Notes: a model not told the origin generated them from the letters alone. A stretch of DNA of 64,000 bases from UBA2336 sp031395485 (GCA_031395485.1 JANNUS010000017.1:181715-245714), one strand, 5' to 3'. Positions 17,104 to 25,216 are shown, numbered from the stretch's first letter. Made by a program: numbers and translations.

Positions 17104-19101
17104 ATGAATAGAGTAATCAGCATTTTTATTTTTTTTACCCTCTCCGGACAGCTCTTTGCCCAGGATTTAAAGGAGCTTGTTAACAAAGGTGATCGCCTTT
17201 ATGCGAAGAGTGATTTTAACAATGCATTAAGCTTGTATCGCAAAGCAGAGGTACTACAGCCCACTAATCCAACGGTACAATTAAAGATTGGCCTCACCTA
17301 TCTATCTACTACCTCTTTTAAGTTTAAAGCACTTCCCTACCTGCAAAAAGCTTTTGCTGCCCAACCAAACATTGATCCATTCATCGATTACTATCTGGCA
17401 TCAGCCTACCAGGTTGGTCATGATTTTGCCAAAGCCATTGAACACTACCAGCTCTTCAAAAAAAAGAATAAGCGGATGGAAATTACCGCCCAGCATAAAA
17501 TTGACGAATGCGTTCGGGGCGATTCGTTGGTAACAAATGCCACAGAGGCTATCATTGAAAATGTTGGAAAAACTATTAACTCTATACACCACGACTATGC
17601 ACCATTGCTGTATCCGAACGATTCTACCATGATCTTTACATCCAATCGTGAAGCACCTCCATCACCCGACAGGCCAAAACCCCCCATGAACTTTGAGGAT
17701 ATATACATAACCTCGCGCCCAACCGGACGTTGGTCTGTCCCAAAACAACTAAGCCCAGATGTAAATGTAGAGCAACACGATGCTGGCGCTTCGATTTCAC
17801 ATGATGGGAATTTCTTGTTTTTGTATTATGAAGAAGGGTATGGAGACATTTATTTGTCGGAGCGTGAAAATGATGCCTGGGGGAAACCCATTGCTTTAAA
17901 CGCAAATGTTAATACCATGCACTGGGAAACCTCCGCTTGCATATCGATTGATGGAAGGAAACTCTATTTTTCGAGTAACCGGCCAGGCGGCTATGGTGAA
18001 TTAGATATTTGGATGAGCACCCGCGATGGAAAAGGTGAATGGGGCAAGCCGATAAACCTAGGCCCCAATGTTAATACTCCCGGTAATGAAGATTCACCCT
18101 TTATCCATCACGATGGGTTAACGTTATATTTTGGATCCGATGCTCATCCAGGCTTAGGCAATACCGACATCTTTAGAAGTGAATTTAAAGAAGGCAAATG
18201 GCAGAAACCTATCAATATGGGCTATCCTGTTAATTCTGCCGACTACGACAATTACTTTGTGATATCCGAAAACAAAAAAAACGGATACTTCGCTTCCGTG
18301 CGCGAAGATGGCTTAGGTGAAACCGATATTTATTTTATTCATTTTCTGGATCCAAAACCTAAAGAAGTTGTAATCGTTGCTCCGGTTGTGGTTGAACAAC
18401 CTGTAGTAGAGAAAGAAAAGGATTTTGTTGATCCCATGGTTCAGCTTCAAAAGGAACTTAAAATTGGTACCATCTTAAAAGGAAAAGTTATTGACGCAGA
18501 AACTGCCGAGCCATTAGCAGCGCGAATGGTGCTAACCGATAACGAAAAAAATGTTGTTCTGTCTGTGATCAACTCCGATCCCAAAACAGGTGACTTCGAA
18601 ATGTTTATTCCACATGGTGGCAACTACGGTGTAACCACCGAAAAGGAAGGATACCTTTTCAATTCCATCAACTTCAACTTACCGGCCTTCTCCGAAATGC
18701 AGGAAATTGACACCCATATTATTATGGAGAAAGCAGAAGTCGGTTCAAAAGTTGTATTGAAAAATGTTTTCTTTGATACGGGTAAAGCCGACCTTAAACA
18801 AGAATCAGTAAACGAATTAGAAAATATGCGTAAGCTGCTGGAGAAAAACCCTGAACTGGAAGTGCACATTAACGGCCATACCGATAACGTTGGTGAGGCC
18901 GCCTACAACAAGCAGCTTTCCCTTAAACGTGCACGGTCCGTTGTTGACTATCTCATCCGGAATGGTGTCGATGTAAACCGGCTTGGTGCCATTGGTTATG
19001 GTGAAGAACGGCCGTTGGTATCGAATGACGATGAAACAGGAGGCCGTGAAATTAACAGGCGCACCGAAATCGAAATTACCGGAGCAGGCGAAGGTAAGTA
19101 A
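17104..19101 (+). CDS. TPR-PD40-OmpA outer-membrane protein (PorE-like architecture)
   Basis: 665 residues. A signal peptide (ends SGQLFAQ) is followed by TPR-like helices (about 20-150: LYRKAEVLQPTNPTVQLKIG), a PD40 propeller (about 160-420, repeated SxDGxxLYFSSNRPGG-type blades), a carboxypeptidase-regulatory-like module (about 455-555) and an OmpA domain (about 565-660) with VFFDTGKADLK, INGHTDNVGEAAYN and NRRTEIEI. This TPR-propeller-CRD-OmpA order is that of PorE, an outer-membrane type IX secretion component that binds peptidoglycan, but many Bacteroidota paralogues share it. No other type IX genes are near. Confidence 0.85.
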   Translation: MNRVISIFIFFTLSGQLFAQDLKELVNKGDRLYAKSDFNNALSLYRKAEVLQPTNPTVQLKIGLTYLSTTSFKFKALPYLQKAFAAQPNIDPFIDYYLASAYQVGHDFAKAIEHYQLFKKKNKRMEITAQHKIDECVRGDSLVTNATEAIIENVGKTINSIHHDYAPLLYPNDSTMIFTSNREAPPSPDRPKPPMNFEDIYITSRPTGRWSVPKQLSPDVNVEQHDAGASISHDGNFLFLYYEEGYGDIYLSERENDAWGKPIALNANVNTMHWETSACISIDGRKLYFSSNRPGGYGELDIWMSTRDGKGEWGKPINLGPNVNTPGNEDSPFIHHDGLTLYFGSDAHPGLGNTDIFRSEFKEGKWQKPINMGYPVNSADYDNYFVISENKKNGYFASVREDGLGETDIYFIHFLDPKPKEVVIVAPVVVEQPVVEKEKDFVDPMVQLQKELKIGTILKGKVIDAETAEPLAARMVLTDNEKNVVLSVINSDPKTGDFEMFIPHGGNYGVTTEKEGYLFNSINFNLPAFSEMQEIDTHIIMEKAEVGSKVVLKNVFFDTGKADLKQESVNELENMRKLLEKNPELEVHINGHTDNVGEAAYNKQLSLKRARSVVDYLIRNGVDVNRLGAIGYGEERPLVSNDDETGGREINRRTEIEITGAGEGK

Positions 19102-19216
19102 ATTCATTCACCGGATTATAGCTTAGATCAAAGGCAATTTTATGGTGCTCATCAGCAAATTGGCCAAGTCATGTATCGTTTTTCGTAATATGCGCAGGAA
19201 TTAAATTTTGAAAGCT

Positions 19217-19996
19217 ATGAAGAAGTGGTTGTTATATTTATTGACTGGTTTTGCTGTTGTCGCAGCCTCCTTTTTTCTATCGGCTTGTAATGATGAAAAG
19301 AACGCCCGCGTTGAAGTACGTTTAACGGATGCCCCCGGAGATTATGAGGAAGTTAACATTGATATTCAAGGAGTACAAATACATTCCAATGGCGGAAACC
19401 AGTCGAATGGATGGATGTCTCTGAATGTTGAGCCTGGTGTGTATAGTCTGCTAGAGTTAACAAACGGACTGGATACATTACTTGGAACAATTGAACTGCC
19501 TGCAGGAAAAATTTCTCAAATTCGACTTGTATTGGGCGATAACAATACCCTTAAAGTAGACGGTGTTACAAAAGATTTGAGCACACCAAGCGCGCAGCAA
19601 TCAGGCTTGAAATTAAATTTACATGCCAATTTACAAGAAGGCATTACTTACAAAATTCTGCTTGATTTTGATGTTGCTCGTTCAATCGTAAGCAAAGGTT
19701 CGGGTGCCTATAGCCTGAAGCCGGTGATCCGTGCAGTATCAGAAGCTACCAGTGGTGCAATAAAAGGTACGGTAAGCATTCCGGAATCAACGCCTGCTGT
19801 GTATGCGATTTCTGGGATTGATACGCTCGGCACATCATTCGCGGATGCTACAGGTAAGTTTCTGATTAAAGGATTAGAGGCTGGCAATTACACTGTTTCA
19901 TTTGCGCCTAGTACTGGCTACGTTATTGTAGACAAAACCGATGTTGTCGTAACTGTTGGGAATGTTACCGATCTGGGAATTGTTGCTGTTGAGTAA
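19217..19996 (+). CDS. DUF4382 lipoprotein
   Basis: About 259 residues with a lipoprotein signal (VVAASFFLSAC, Cys at about 24), then the DUF4382 domain: ARVEVRLTDAPGDYEEVNIDI, ELTNGLDTLLGTIELPAGKISQIRLVLGDNN and a beta-sandwich end (YSLKPVIRAV). The last 75 residues (GAIKGTVSIPES, GNYTVSFAP) form a carboxypeptidase-regulatory-like Ig module. It is exported and membrane-anchored; the function is unknown. ATG at 19217 is preferred over TTG at 19208. A strong terminator follows. Confidence 0.85.
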   Translation: MKKWLLYLLTGFAVVAASFFLSACNDEKNARVEVRLTDAPGDYEEVNIDIQGVQIHSNGGNQSNGWMSLNVEPGVYSLLELTNGLDTLLGTIELPAGKISQIRLVLGDNNTLKVDGVTKDLSTPSAQQSGLKLNLHANLQEGITYKILLDFDVARSIVSKGSGAYSLKPVIRAVSEATSGAIKGTVSIPESTPAVYAISGIDTLGTSFADATGKFLIKGLEAGNYTVSFAPSTGYVIVDKTDVVVTVGNVTDLGIVAVE

Positions 19997-20011
19997 TCCA
20001 TAAATTCCAAT

Positions 20012-20047
20012 ACATAAAGAAGGACACACAGGTGTCCTTCTTTATGT
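20012..20047. terminator. Bidirectional Rho-independent terminator
   Basis: Perfect stem ATAAAGAAGGACAC (20014-20027) with GTGTCCTTCTTTAT (20032-20045) and a 4-base loop. It lies between the convergent DUF4382 and acetyltransferase genes and serves both. Confidence 0.85.
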
Positions 20048-20062
20048 ATAGTCTGACGAACC

Positions 20063-20524
20063 TTAGAAGGTAAGTTCCATTTTAATATCAGCTGTTACGA
20101 AGGGCGAATCCTTAACGGGAACATATTGAAATCCATATTTCTCATATAATCCTAACGCTGCCTTTAACTGGTGGTTTGAGAACAATATTATTTTAGTAGC
20201 CTGAAGTGCTTTTGCTTTCTCAATACATTTTTCGAGTAATAATTTACTAATGCCCTTTTTCTGATGTTCGATCGCTACGGCCATTTTTGCCAATTCAAAC
20301 ACTCCATCATGCTCTTTAATTAAAGCTGCGGAGCCAACAATTTGATTGTCGCACTCCGCCAAGTAGATTATTCCTCCTGTGTCTAAAATTGTACTACGTG
20401 GATTATCCAGAATCTGAAGATCATGCGATTCAGTAAGATTATAGCGATCCAGCCATTCCATATTCAATTGTTTGAAAACAGTTTGAAACTGATCGGCATA
20501 ATCAATAATAGTACACGGGCTCAT
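20063..20524 (-). CDS. GNAT family N-acetyltransferase
   Basis: 153 residues with a GNAT core: GGIIYLAECDNQIVGSAALI (strands 2-4), FELAKMAVAIEHQKKGISKLLLEKCIEKAK (motif A, with Q-x-K-G-I in the acetyl-CoA loop) and the C-terminal ALGLYEKYGFQYVPV. It transfers acetyl from acetyl-CoA to an amine; the substrate is unknown. Monocistronic, convergent with the DUF4382 gene across a terminator. Confidence 0.88.
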   Translation of the reverse strand: MSPCTIIDYADQFQTVFKQLNMEWLDRYNLTESHDLQILDNPRSTILDTGGIIYLAECDNQIVGSAALIKEHDGVFELAKMAVAIEHQKKGISKLLLEKCIEKAKALQATKIILFSNHQLKAALGLYEKYGFQYVPVKDSPFVTADIKMELTF

Positions 20525-21144
20525 GCTTGGTGGATATTTTAACGTGCAAGTATACGAAAGAAAAGGGCTGAGGAGTAGGAGAAGAAGGGGGTTTGCTTGC
20601 CATACACTTCAATTGGGAATAAACTCACATCTGCATTGGCTACAGTCTGCAAAAAAATCAATCGTCATTTCGTCTTCGCGACCGATGGCAGGAGATGAAG
20701 TCTTGGATGTATGATTTCCAAGTTGATCACGTGTTTATAAAGTTCTTTTTTATTGATTACTCAAGCCAAAATTTTTCAATAAACCCTTGAAGTGCTTTGG
20801 CCGTCTTATCGAATTTTTCCTGAACGCCCTTGCGTGTTAAACTTTTTGTACTTGCTTCATGGATGCTTGTCGGCTGCATTCCCATGGATGACTTCCGGTT
20901 TGGGCCTATTTTTAGAGCAATCATATGGCTTGAGTTTTGTATTTCTATATCAAAGTTGGCTACACGAGATGAACATCGTGTTACACGCGAAACACAAAGA
21001 ATTACATCAATCCCACTTCCACAACCAGGCACAATTCCAATATTAAGTCAACGGATATAGGTAAATTCGAACGGAAGCCTTCTTTTCGACTCTATATAAA
21101 TGCATTCTTAATCCGGGCCTCCGTAACAATACTAAAGCACGATC
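20525..21144. other. Intergenic region with no convincing gene
   Basis: About 620 bp. Short frames exist on both strands (for example a leftward 91-codon frame at 20757-21032 ending in a Lys-rich stretch), but none has a recognisable motif or promoter. Around 20660-20705 ATCGTCATTTCG followed by GGAGATGAAGTCT may be a decayed copy of the palindromic repeat near position 430. It contains the unknown promoter of the following AraC gene. Confidence 0.5.
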
Positions 21145-21705
21145 ATGAAACTCTACATTAAATACATGGTTAGCCAGCGTTGCAAAATGATGGTGAAAGA
21201 CGAGCTAAAAAAACTCGGCCTACGGTATGTAGTAGTAGATTTGGGATTGGTTGAAATACTAGAAGATATAACAACTGGAAAGCGCGAACAACTCAAAATA
21301 AACCTCAAAAAGTCTGGATTGGAGCTGCTGGATGATAAAAAGAGTATTCTCATTGAAAAGATAAAGAACGTGATCACCGAAATGATTCATCATTCTGATG
21401 AACTTCCGGTATTGAATTATTCTGAATTCATCAGTAAAAAACTAAACTATGATTACACGTACCTTTCCAACATCTTTTCGGAGGTAAAGGGCATCACCAT
21501 TCAACAGTTTATTATAATCAATAAAATTGAACGTGTAAAAGAGTTGTTGCTGTACGATGAACTCAACCTTACCGAAATCGCCAACAAGCTGCATTACAGC
21601 AGTGTAGCCCATCTTTCAAATCAATTCAAAAAAGTTACCGGCCTCTCACCCTCCTTTTTCAAACAACTGAAGCAAAAGCGCAAAAGCAATCTGGAAAATA
21701 TGTAA
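21145..21705 (+). CDS. AraC-type regulator with HMA-like N-terminal domain, paralogue 1
   Basis: 186 residues. Residues 1-75 (MKLYIKYMVSQRCKMMV...) form a ferredoxin-like domain similar to heavy-metal-associated domains; relatives I recall have MVCxRC where this has MVSQRC, so one of two metal-site cysteines is replaced by Ser10. Residues about 85-183 are the AraC double helix-turn-helix (KLNYDYTYLSNIFSEVKG, LTEIANKLHYSSVAHLSNQF, KKVTGLSPSFFKQ). It is close to the 27609 regulator, roughly 70 percent identical by eye. Its own start has no TGTAA-box, but a box begins in its stop codon. I infer that it binds the ten TGTAA-box promoters nearby. Confidence 0.88.
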   Translation: MKLYIKYMVSQRCKMMVKDELKKLGLRYVVVDLGLVEILEDITTGKREQLKINLKKSGLELLDDKKSILIEKIKNVITEMIHHSDELPVLNYSEFISKKLNYDYTYLSNIFSEVKGITIQQFIIINKIERVKELLLYDELNLTEIANKLHYSSVAHLSNQFKKVTGLSPSFFKQLKQKRKSNLENM

Positions 21706-21756
21706 CAAACTCTAACCCGTGTGTAATATTTTACTGGTTGAAGGTTGGCTACTTGT
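21701..21756 (+). promoter_or_regulatory. TGTAA-box promoter a
   Basis: TGTAA at 21701 and 21722 (21-bp period), then CTTGT at 21752, 30 bp after the second box. The first box overlaps the stop codon of the AraC gene. No GTGAT precedes it and the -7 core is the weakest of the ten. It points to the small ORF at 21770. Confidence 0.6.
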
Positions 21757-21769
21757 GCTTTAACTATTC

Positions 21770-21946
21770 ATGAAACTATTAAAAGAAAGAAAAATAACAA
21801 TTGCCCCTTCGCTGATCATATCAGCGAATGAAAATAAATATTTCATAGAAGCTCAGGTGAGGTTTGATAATCACAAAAAAATAATGGGTCATCTGGAGGC
21901 CATTGCAAAATATTTAGATAACCAAGGAAGCTTGCACAAGATATAA
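21770..21946 (+). CDS. Small ORF downstream of TGTAA-box a
   Basis: 58 residues, MKLLKERKITIAPSLIIS at the start and YFIEAQVRFDN in the middle. No domain, signal peptide or membrane helix. I accept it as a candidate because it starts 13 bp after the -7 core of a TGTAA-box promoter and fills the space before the next unit. It could equally be a non-coding leader. Confidence 0.4.
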   Translation: MKLLKERKITIAPSLIISANENKYFIEAQVRFDNHKKIMGHLEAIAKYLDNQGSLHKI

Positions 21947-21968
21947 CACCAACTCATTAAATTCTGAG

Positions 21969-22019
21969 GTCCTTAACCAGTTGAACCCACAACGCAACAG
22001 CAACCTGAAAAACATGTAA
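21969..22019 (+). pseudogene. Remnant of an AraC gene 3' end
   Basis: In frame this stretch reads VLNQLNPQRNSNLKNM-stop, matching the last residues FFKQLKQKRKSNLENM-stop of the AraC gene at 21145-21705. The final 29 bases from CGCAA through TGTAACA agree at 25 positions. There is no upstream gene body, so it is a truncated duplicate of the gene end; TGTAA follows as part of the next promoter, as in the parent copy. Confidence 0.65.
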
Positions 22020-22023
22020 CATG

Positions 22024-22079
22024 TGTAACACGTACACATTTGCATATAACACTTTCCTCCCTAATTGACCTCACCTTTG
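22024..22079 (+). promoter_or_regulatory. TGTAA-box promoter b
   Basis: TGTAA at 22024, TATAA at 22045 (21 bp) and CTTTG at 22075 (30 bp). An extra TGTAA at 22015 lies just upstream. It drives the first ice-binding-like gene through a leader of about 90 nt containing a small CCGC/GCGG hairpin (22147-22159). Confidence 0.75.
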
Positions 22080-22175
22080 CATCGTAAAAGTCTATGTGTT
22101 TTAACGGTGCGCAACGTTGCAGCTTGAAAATTAACTCACATCTGTGCCGCCAGTAGCGGTTTTAAAAAAACAAAA

Positions 22176-22916
22176 ATGAAAACGAACAAACTTTTTACAG
22201 CTCTTGCTATGGTGTCGGTTACATTCATGGCCGCGTGTGGGAACGATGATCCGTCATCCTCAAAAAATTCGAATGTAATACCGGTTCAAACTGTAGCGAT
22301 GACAACCGTATCGATGGCAGGAACCTCTGATTTAGCTGTTCTTGCTGGCTCATCGATTACCAATACAGGAGCAACAAACATTACAGGCGATTTGGGATTA
22401 AGTCCTGGTACATCTGTTGGTGGATTTCCACCTGGAATATTAAACGGAACATTGCGAATCAACGATGCCATCGCTACACAAGCGAAGCTTGATTTAACAG
22501 CTGCTTATAATGATGCTGCCGGCCGTACCAGCACGGATATCGTAACCTTATCGGGTAATATGGGTGGCCTTACGCTTACACCCGGACTCTATAAGTCAAC
22601 TTCTTCGTTGGCGATATCCTCCGGTGACTTAACGTTTGATGCTAACGGAAACCCGGATGCTGTCTTTATTATACAGATCGCTTCAACGTTAACTACTACC
22701 TCTGGCCGTAAGGTAATCTTGAGTGGTGGAGCATCCGCTGCCAACATCTTCTGGCAGGTTGGTAGTTCGGCAACGTTTGGAACTACATCTGTTTTTAAAG
22801 GTACCATTATGGCGATGCAGTCCATTACTTTTAACACTGGTGCAACCCTTACCGGTAAAGCACTTGCGAGAAATGGCGGCATTACTATGGCTGGTAATAC
22901 CATTGTAGAACAATAA
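22176..22916 (+). CDS. DUF3494 ice-binding-like lipoprotein 1
   Basis: 246 residues. Lipoprotein signal MKTNKLFTALAMVSVTFMAAC with Cys at 21, a short Ser/Asn linker, then a single DUF3494 domain: DLAVLAGSSITNTGATNITGDLGLSPG, LTAAYNDAAGRTSTD, LTLTPGLYK, DAVFIIQIASTLTT and ANIFWQVGSSATFGTTSVFKGTIM. DUF3494 is the beta-solenoid fold of bacterial and algal ice-binding proteins, though many members are adhesins or of unknown role. Ice binding is therefore not proven. It is outer-membrane anchored by its lipid. Preceded by TGTAA-box b and followed by a terminator, so monocistronic. Confidence 0.88.
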   Translation: MKTNKLFTALAMVSVTFMAACGNDDPSSSKNSNVIPVQTVAMTTVSMAGTSDLAVLAGSSITNTGATNITGDLGLSPGTSVGGFPPGILNGTLRINDAIATQAKLDLTAAYNDAAGRTSTDIVTLSGNMGGLTLTPGLYKSTSSLAISSGDLTFDANGNPDAVFIIQIASTLTTTSGRKVILSGGASAANIFWQVGSSATFGTTSVFKGTIMAMQSITFNTGATLTGKALARNGGITMAGNTIVEQ

Positions 22917-22939
22917 CCACTGCAAGAATATTTTTTCGA

Positions 22940-22973
22940 AAAGAGTGTTGCTGGCAGCAACACTCTTTTTTTT
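22940..22973 (+). terminator. Terminator of ice-binding-like gene 1
   Basis: AAGAGTGTTGCT (22941-22952) pairs with AGCAACACTCTT (22956-22967) around a 3-base loop, followed by a T-run. Confidence 0.88.
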
Positions 22974-22987
22974 GTCAACGTAAATCC

Positions 22988-23051
22988 GTGATATATGTAA
23001 GACTCCTGTCTCCGTGTGTAACGGCTCACACGTTAAACTTGATCAGCTTTG
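22988..23051 (+). promoter_or_regulatory. TGTAA-box promoter c
   Basis: GTGAT at 22988, TGTAA at 22996, TGTAA at 23017 (21 bp) and CTTTG at 23047 (30 bp). It directs a four-gene operon from 23088 to 24415. The in-frame start at 23049 lies inside the -7 core and is therefore excluded. Confidence 0.82.
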
Positions 23052-23087
23052 TTGTGTAAAAATTCCTCAACCTTAAACAACTCAAAT

Positions 23088-23405
23088 ATGAAAAAGTTAA
23101 TTCTAAGTGTACTAACGACAGCAGCATTAGTAACGTTTAATCCCACGCAATCCATGGCAGCAACGGAAGTCAATCCAACGTCAACACCAGCACCTACTGC
23201 CGCAACTGTCGCGAAGGTCAATGTGTTGGTTAATCGTCTGAATGAAATTGATGCAATGGACAAATCAACTCTGAACGCTTCTGAGAAAAAAGAATTACGG
23301 AAAGAGGTACGTGTTATCAAAAAGGAAATTAACCGATCGGGTGGTGGTGTCTACATTTCCGTAGGGGCTTTGTTGTTGATCATTATTCTCCTTATTATTT
23401 TATAA
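23088..23405 (+). CDS. Exported small protein with C-terminal membrane helix
   Basis: 105 residues. Signal peptide (MKKLILSVLTTAALVTF, end SMAA), a Pro/Thr/Ala-rich linker, a charged helix (LVNRLNEIDAMDKSTLNASEKKELRKEVRVIKKEI-like, about 45-82) and a C-terminal hydrophobic end VGALLLIIILLIIL. No family recognised; similar small proteins accompany stress genes in other Bacteroidota. First gene of the operon under TGTAA-box c. The later of two in-frame ATGs is chosen because the promoter overlaps the earlier one. Confidence 0.72.
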   Translation: MKKLILSVLTTAALVTFNPTQSMAATEVNPTSTPAPTAATVAKVNVLVNRLNEIDAMDKSTLNASEKKELRKEVRVIKKEINRSGGGVYISVGALLLIIILLIIL

Positions 23406-23413
23406 TAAGCATT

Positions 23414-23647
23414 ATGAAAAAAACAGGAGCCATCATTTTTATCATCGGCATATTCGCCACAGTGTTTACCGGATTCAATTTTATTACACGCAAAAAAGTA
23501 GTAGACATTGGCGAATTAGAAATAAAGGCAAATAAAAATCACGCACTGGCCTGGGAACCCGCCCTTGGCGTTGCGGTAATGCTGGTAGGTGGTGTTGTTT
23601 ACCTATTCGGGTCTAAAAAAAGAAATGGATCATACTTAATGCATTAA
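23414..23647 (+). CDS. Small two-helix membrane protein
   Basis: 77 residues: helix 1 MKKTGAIIFIIGIFATVFTGF, a loop with KKVVDIGELEIKANKNHALAWEP, helix 2 LGVAVMLVGGVVYLFG. This resembles the small DUF3185-like membrane proteins found in stress clusters of the phylum, though the family name is not certain. It begins 8 bp after the previous stop within the operon under TGTAA-box c. Confidence 0.7.
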   Translation: MKKTGAIIFIIGIFATVFTGFNFITRKKVVDIGELEIKANKNHALAWEPALGVAVMLVGGVVYLFGSKKRNGSYLMH

Positions 23648-23680
23648 TTAAAAAGTACTCAACCTTTAAAAATAAAAATT

Positions 23681-24241
23681 ATGAAAAAATTAGTCTTATT
23701 TACCATCCTCTTTGCAAGCACACTCGCTTTCAAAGGTCACGCGCAGGAACACTACGGAAGCGCATTGAATTTAGGACTGGGTGTTGGTGGCTATTCCGGA
23801 TATTACCGATATGCCGGGCATTCCATACCTGTATTCAGTGTAAACTATGAATTTACAACTGCACGTAACTTTACGCTCGCACCGTTTGCTAGCATTTATA
23901 CTTTCTCGGATGACTACTACTGGGGAAATGCTAACAATCCCGATCAGTATTACAAGTATAATGAAACCGTAATTCCGATCGGTGTAAAGGGTACATACTA
24001 TTTTGACAATATACTGGGCGCAACTTCTCCATGGGATTTCTACCTGGGAGCCTCGCTCGGATTTGCACTCGTAAACTCACGTTGGGAAGATGGCTACAAT
24101 GGCGATAAAAATTATTACCACGGTGGCAGCTCCTTATTTCTCGATTTACATATCGGAACGGAGTATCACTTTAATAACAGACTGGGCATGTTTCTGGATC
24201 TATCCAGTGGTGTGTCAACAATTGGTATAGCAATTCACTAA
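23681..24241 (+). CDS. Outer-membrane beta-barrel protein
   Basis: 186 residues. Signal peptide MKKLVLFTILFASTLAFKGHAQ, then alternating amphipathic strands rich in Tyr, Gly and aromatic girdle residues (LNLGLGVGGYSGYYRY, FTLAPFASIYTFSDDYYWG, IPIGVKGTYYF, DFYLGASLGFALV, LFLDLHIGTEYHF), consistent with an eight-stranded barrel. Function unknown. Third gene of the operon under TGTAA-box c. Confidence 0.75.
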   Translation: MKKLVLFTILFASTLAFKGHAQEHYGSALNLGLGVGGYSGYYRYAGHSIPVFSVNYEFTTARNFTLAPFASIYTFSDDYYWGNANNPDQYYKYNETVIPIGVKGTYYFDNILGATSPWDFYLGASLGFALVNSRWEDGYNGDKNYYHGGSSLFLDLHIGTEYHFNNRLGMFLDLSSGVSTIGIAIH

Positions 24242-24259
24242 ACTCTAAATACTACAATC

Positions 24260-24415
24260 ATGGGAAATCTACTTTATATCATCGCAGTCGTACTGCTAAT
24301 TCTTTGGGCTATTGGATACGTAGCATTCAATGTCGGTGGGCTAATACACATTCTTCTGATCATTGCAATTATTGCTGTGCTCTTCCGGGTTATTCAGGGG
24401 AAGAAAGTCGTATAA
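24260..24415 (+). CDS. lmo0937-family small membrane protein
   Basis: 51 residues: MGNLLYIIAVVLLILWAIGY, then GGLIHILLIIAIIAVLFRVI and a short basic tail. Two hydrophobic helices with a central Gly-Gly-x-x-His turn match the lmo0937 family of tiny stress-associated membrane proteins. It starts 18 bp after the barrel gene and ends the operon, with a terminator 20 bp on. Confidence 0.8.
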   Translation: MGNLLYIIAVVLLILWAIGYVAFNVGGLIHILLIIAIIAVLFRVIQGKKVV

Positions 24416-24433
24416 AAGAATATCTATTGCTGA

Positions 24434-24472
24434 AGGGCACTATGCAAAAAACATAGTGCCTCTTTATTTTTA
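24434..24472 (+). terminator. Terminator of the box-c operon
   Basis: GGCACTATG (24436-24444) pairs with CATAGTGCC (24452-24460) across an A-rich loop, followed by a T-rich run. Confidence 0.85.
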
Positions 24473-24491
24473 ATTCATCAATATCTTCAAA

Positions 24492-24713
24492 ATGAAAAGC
24501 GAACAAGACCTCAATTACGACATCCTTAAAATGACCATGACCATTGAGGAGCTGTTTCCTGAACTATCGAAATACATTGGAGAAATGCCTGTTAAAATTT
24601 TGGATTCCCGGGATACGGAAATGAATATTGAAGATCTTCTAAGTTACTACAGTTCATTGGATGCTGTACTGAAAAATTATGCCTCTTATCACACCGGCTT
24701 GAAAGCATTTTAA
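24492..24713 (+). CDS. Small soluble acidic protein
   Basis: 73 residues, with no signal peptide or membrane segment. It reads MKSEQDLNYDILKMTMTIEE, then ELSKYIGEMPVKI and IEDLLSYYSSLDAVLKNY, mostly helical and acidic. I recall similar unnamed proteins beside stress genes in related bacteria, but no domain or function. It lies 11 bp before the permease-family gene and has no TGTAA-box of its own; read-through from the box-c operon is possible. Confidence 0.6.
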   Translation: MKSEQDLNYDILKMTMTIEELFPELSKYIGEMPVKILDSRDTEMNIEDLLSYYSSLDAVLKNYASYHTGLKAF

Positions 24714-24724
24714 ATTTACACAAC

Positions 24725-25141
24725 ATGAAAAAAATATACATACATACTGAAAAGAGTTTTGAAAAACTTACTTCTGTTGCCATCGCCATCCTCGGCAACT
24801 CCATCACATTCATTTTTGCTTTCTTCACTGTATTATTCTGGCTGAGTAACAAGCTATTTTATACGCAGGATATTCATGACCGAGTCGGAGATTTAATTCT
24901 TGGCATTACATTTTTAAGCTTATTCATCATTCAAAAATCAGTCAATCGTTTCTCAGCTTCTCTTCATGTAAAGGTGAATGAACTTGTTTCATCGCATGAG
25001 CCTGCAAGCAACTCCGTGATGAATGTTAATGAAAAAACTGAACACGAGATAAAAGATCTCTTAAAGAAATATGCAGAACTGGCCGAACAGGCAAAGAAAC
25101 GATTAAAGAAAAAGCTCAAGGAAAACATAGGAAATGTGTAA
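24725..25141 (+). CDS. Low-affinity iron permease family protein
   Basis: 138 residues. Two membrane helices (about 17-39 and 56-72: FIFAFFTVLFWLSNKLFY and LILGITFLSLFIIQKSVNRF) with the family-typical N-terminus (FEKLTSVAIAILGNSITFI) and the IQKSVNR motif, then a Lys-rich coiled-coil tail. PF04120 was named after the yeast Fet4 transporter; bacterial members are shorter and iron transport is unproven. Its stop codon is part of TGTAA-box d. Confidence 0.75.
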   Translation: MKKIYIHTEKSFEKLTSVAIAILGNSITFIFAFFTVLFWLSNKLFYTQDIHDRVGDLILGITFLSLFIIQKSVNRFSASLHVKVNELVSSHEPASNSVMNVNEKTEHEIKDLLKKYAELAEQAKKRLKKKLKENIGNV

Positions 25142-25192
25142 TGTCTTTCCATACATCTGTAATGCTTTAAACCTAGGAATCCTGAATCTTTG
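25137..25192 (+). promoter_or_regulatory. TGTAA-box promoter d
   Basis: TGTAA at 25137 (its TAA is the stop of the preceding gene), TGTAA at 25158 (21 bp) and CTTTG at 25188 (30 bp). No GTGAT upstream. It drives the CsbD gene at 25217. Confidence 0.72.
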
Positions 25193-25216
25193 TTCAACAA
25201 TCATTCATTACGAACT

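Noticed and set aside
20960..20985. A possible further TGTAA pair on the minus strand (TGTAA and TGTAG, 21 bp apart)
   Set aside because: No CTTTG/A-like core lies 30 bp on, no GTGAT precedes it, and no credible gene follows, so it is probably chance.
20757..21032. Leftward 91-codon frame
   Set aside because: No motif, no promoter and an atypical residue mixture; treated as empty intergenic sequence.
22024..22079. Reading the TGTAA box as an ECF sigma -35 element
   Set aside because: The distance from TGTAAC to the downstream core is 24 bp, too long for ECF promoters (about 16-17 bp), and the box occurs twice at 21 bp.
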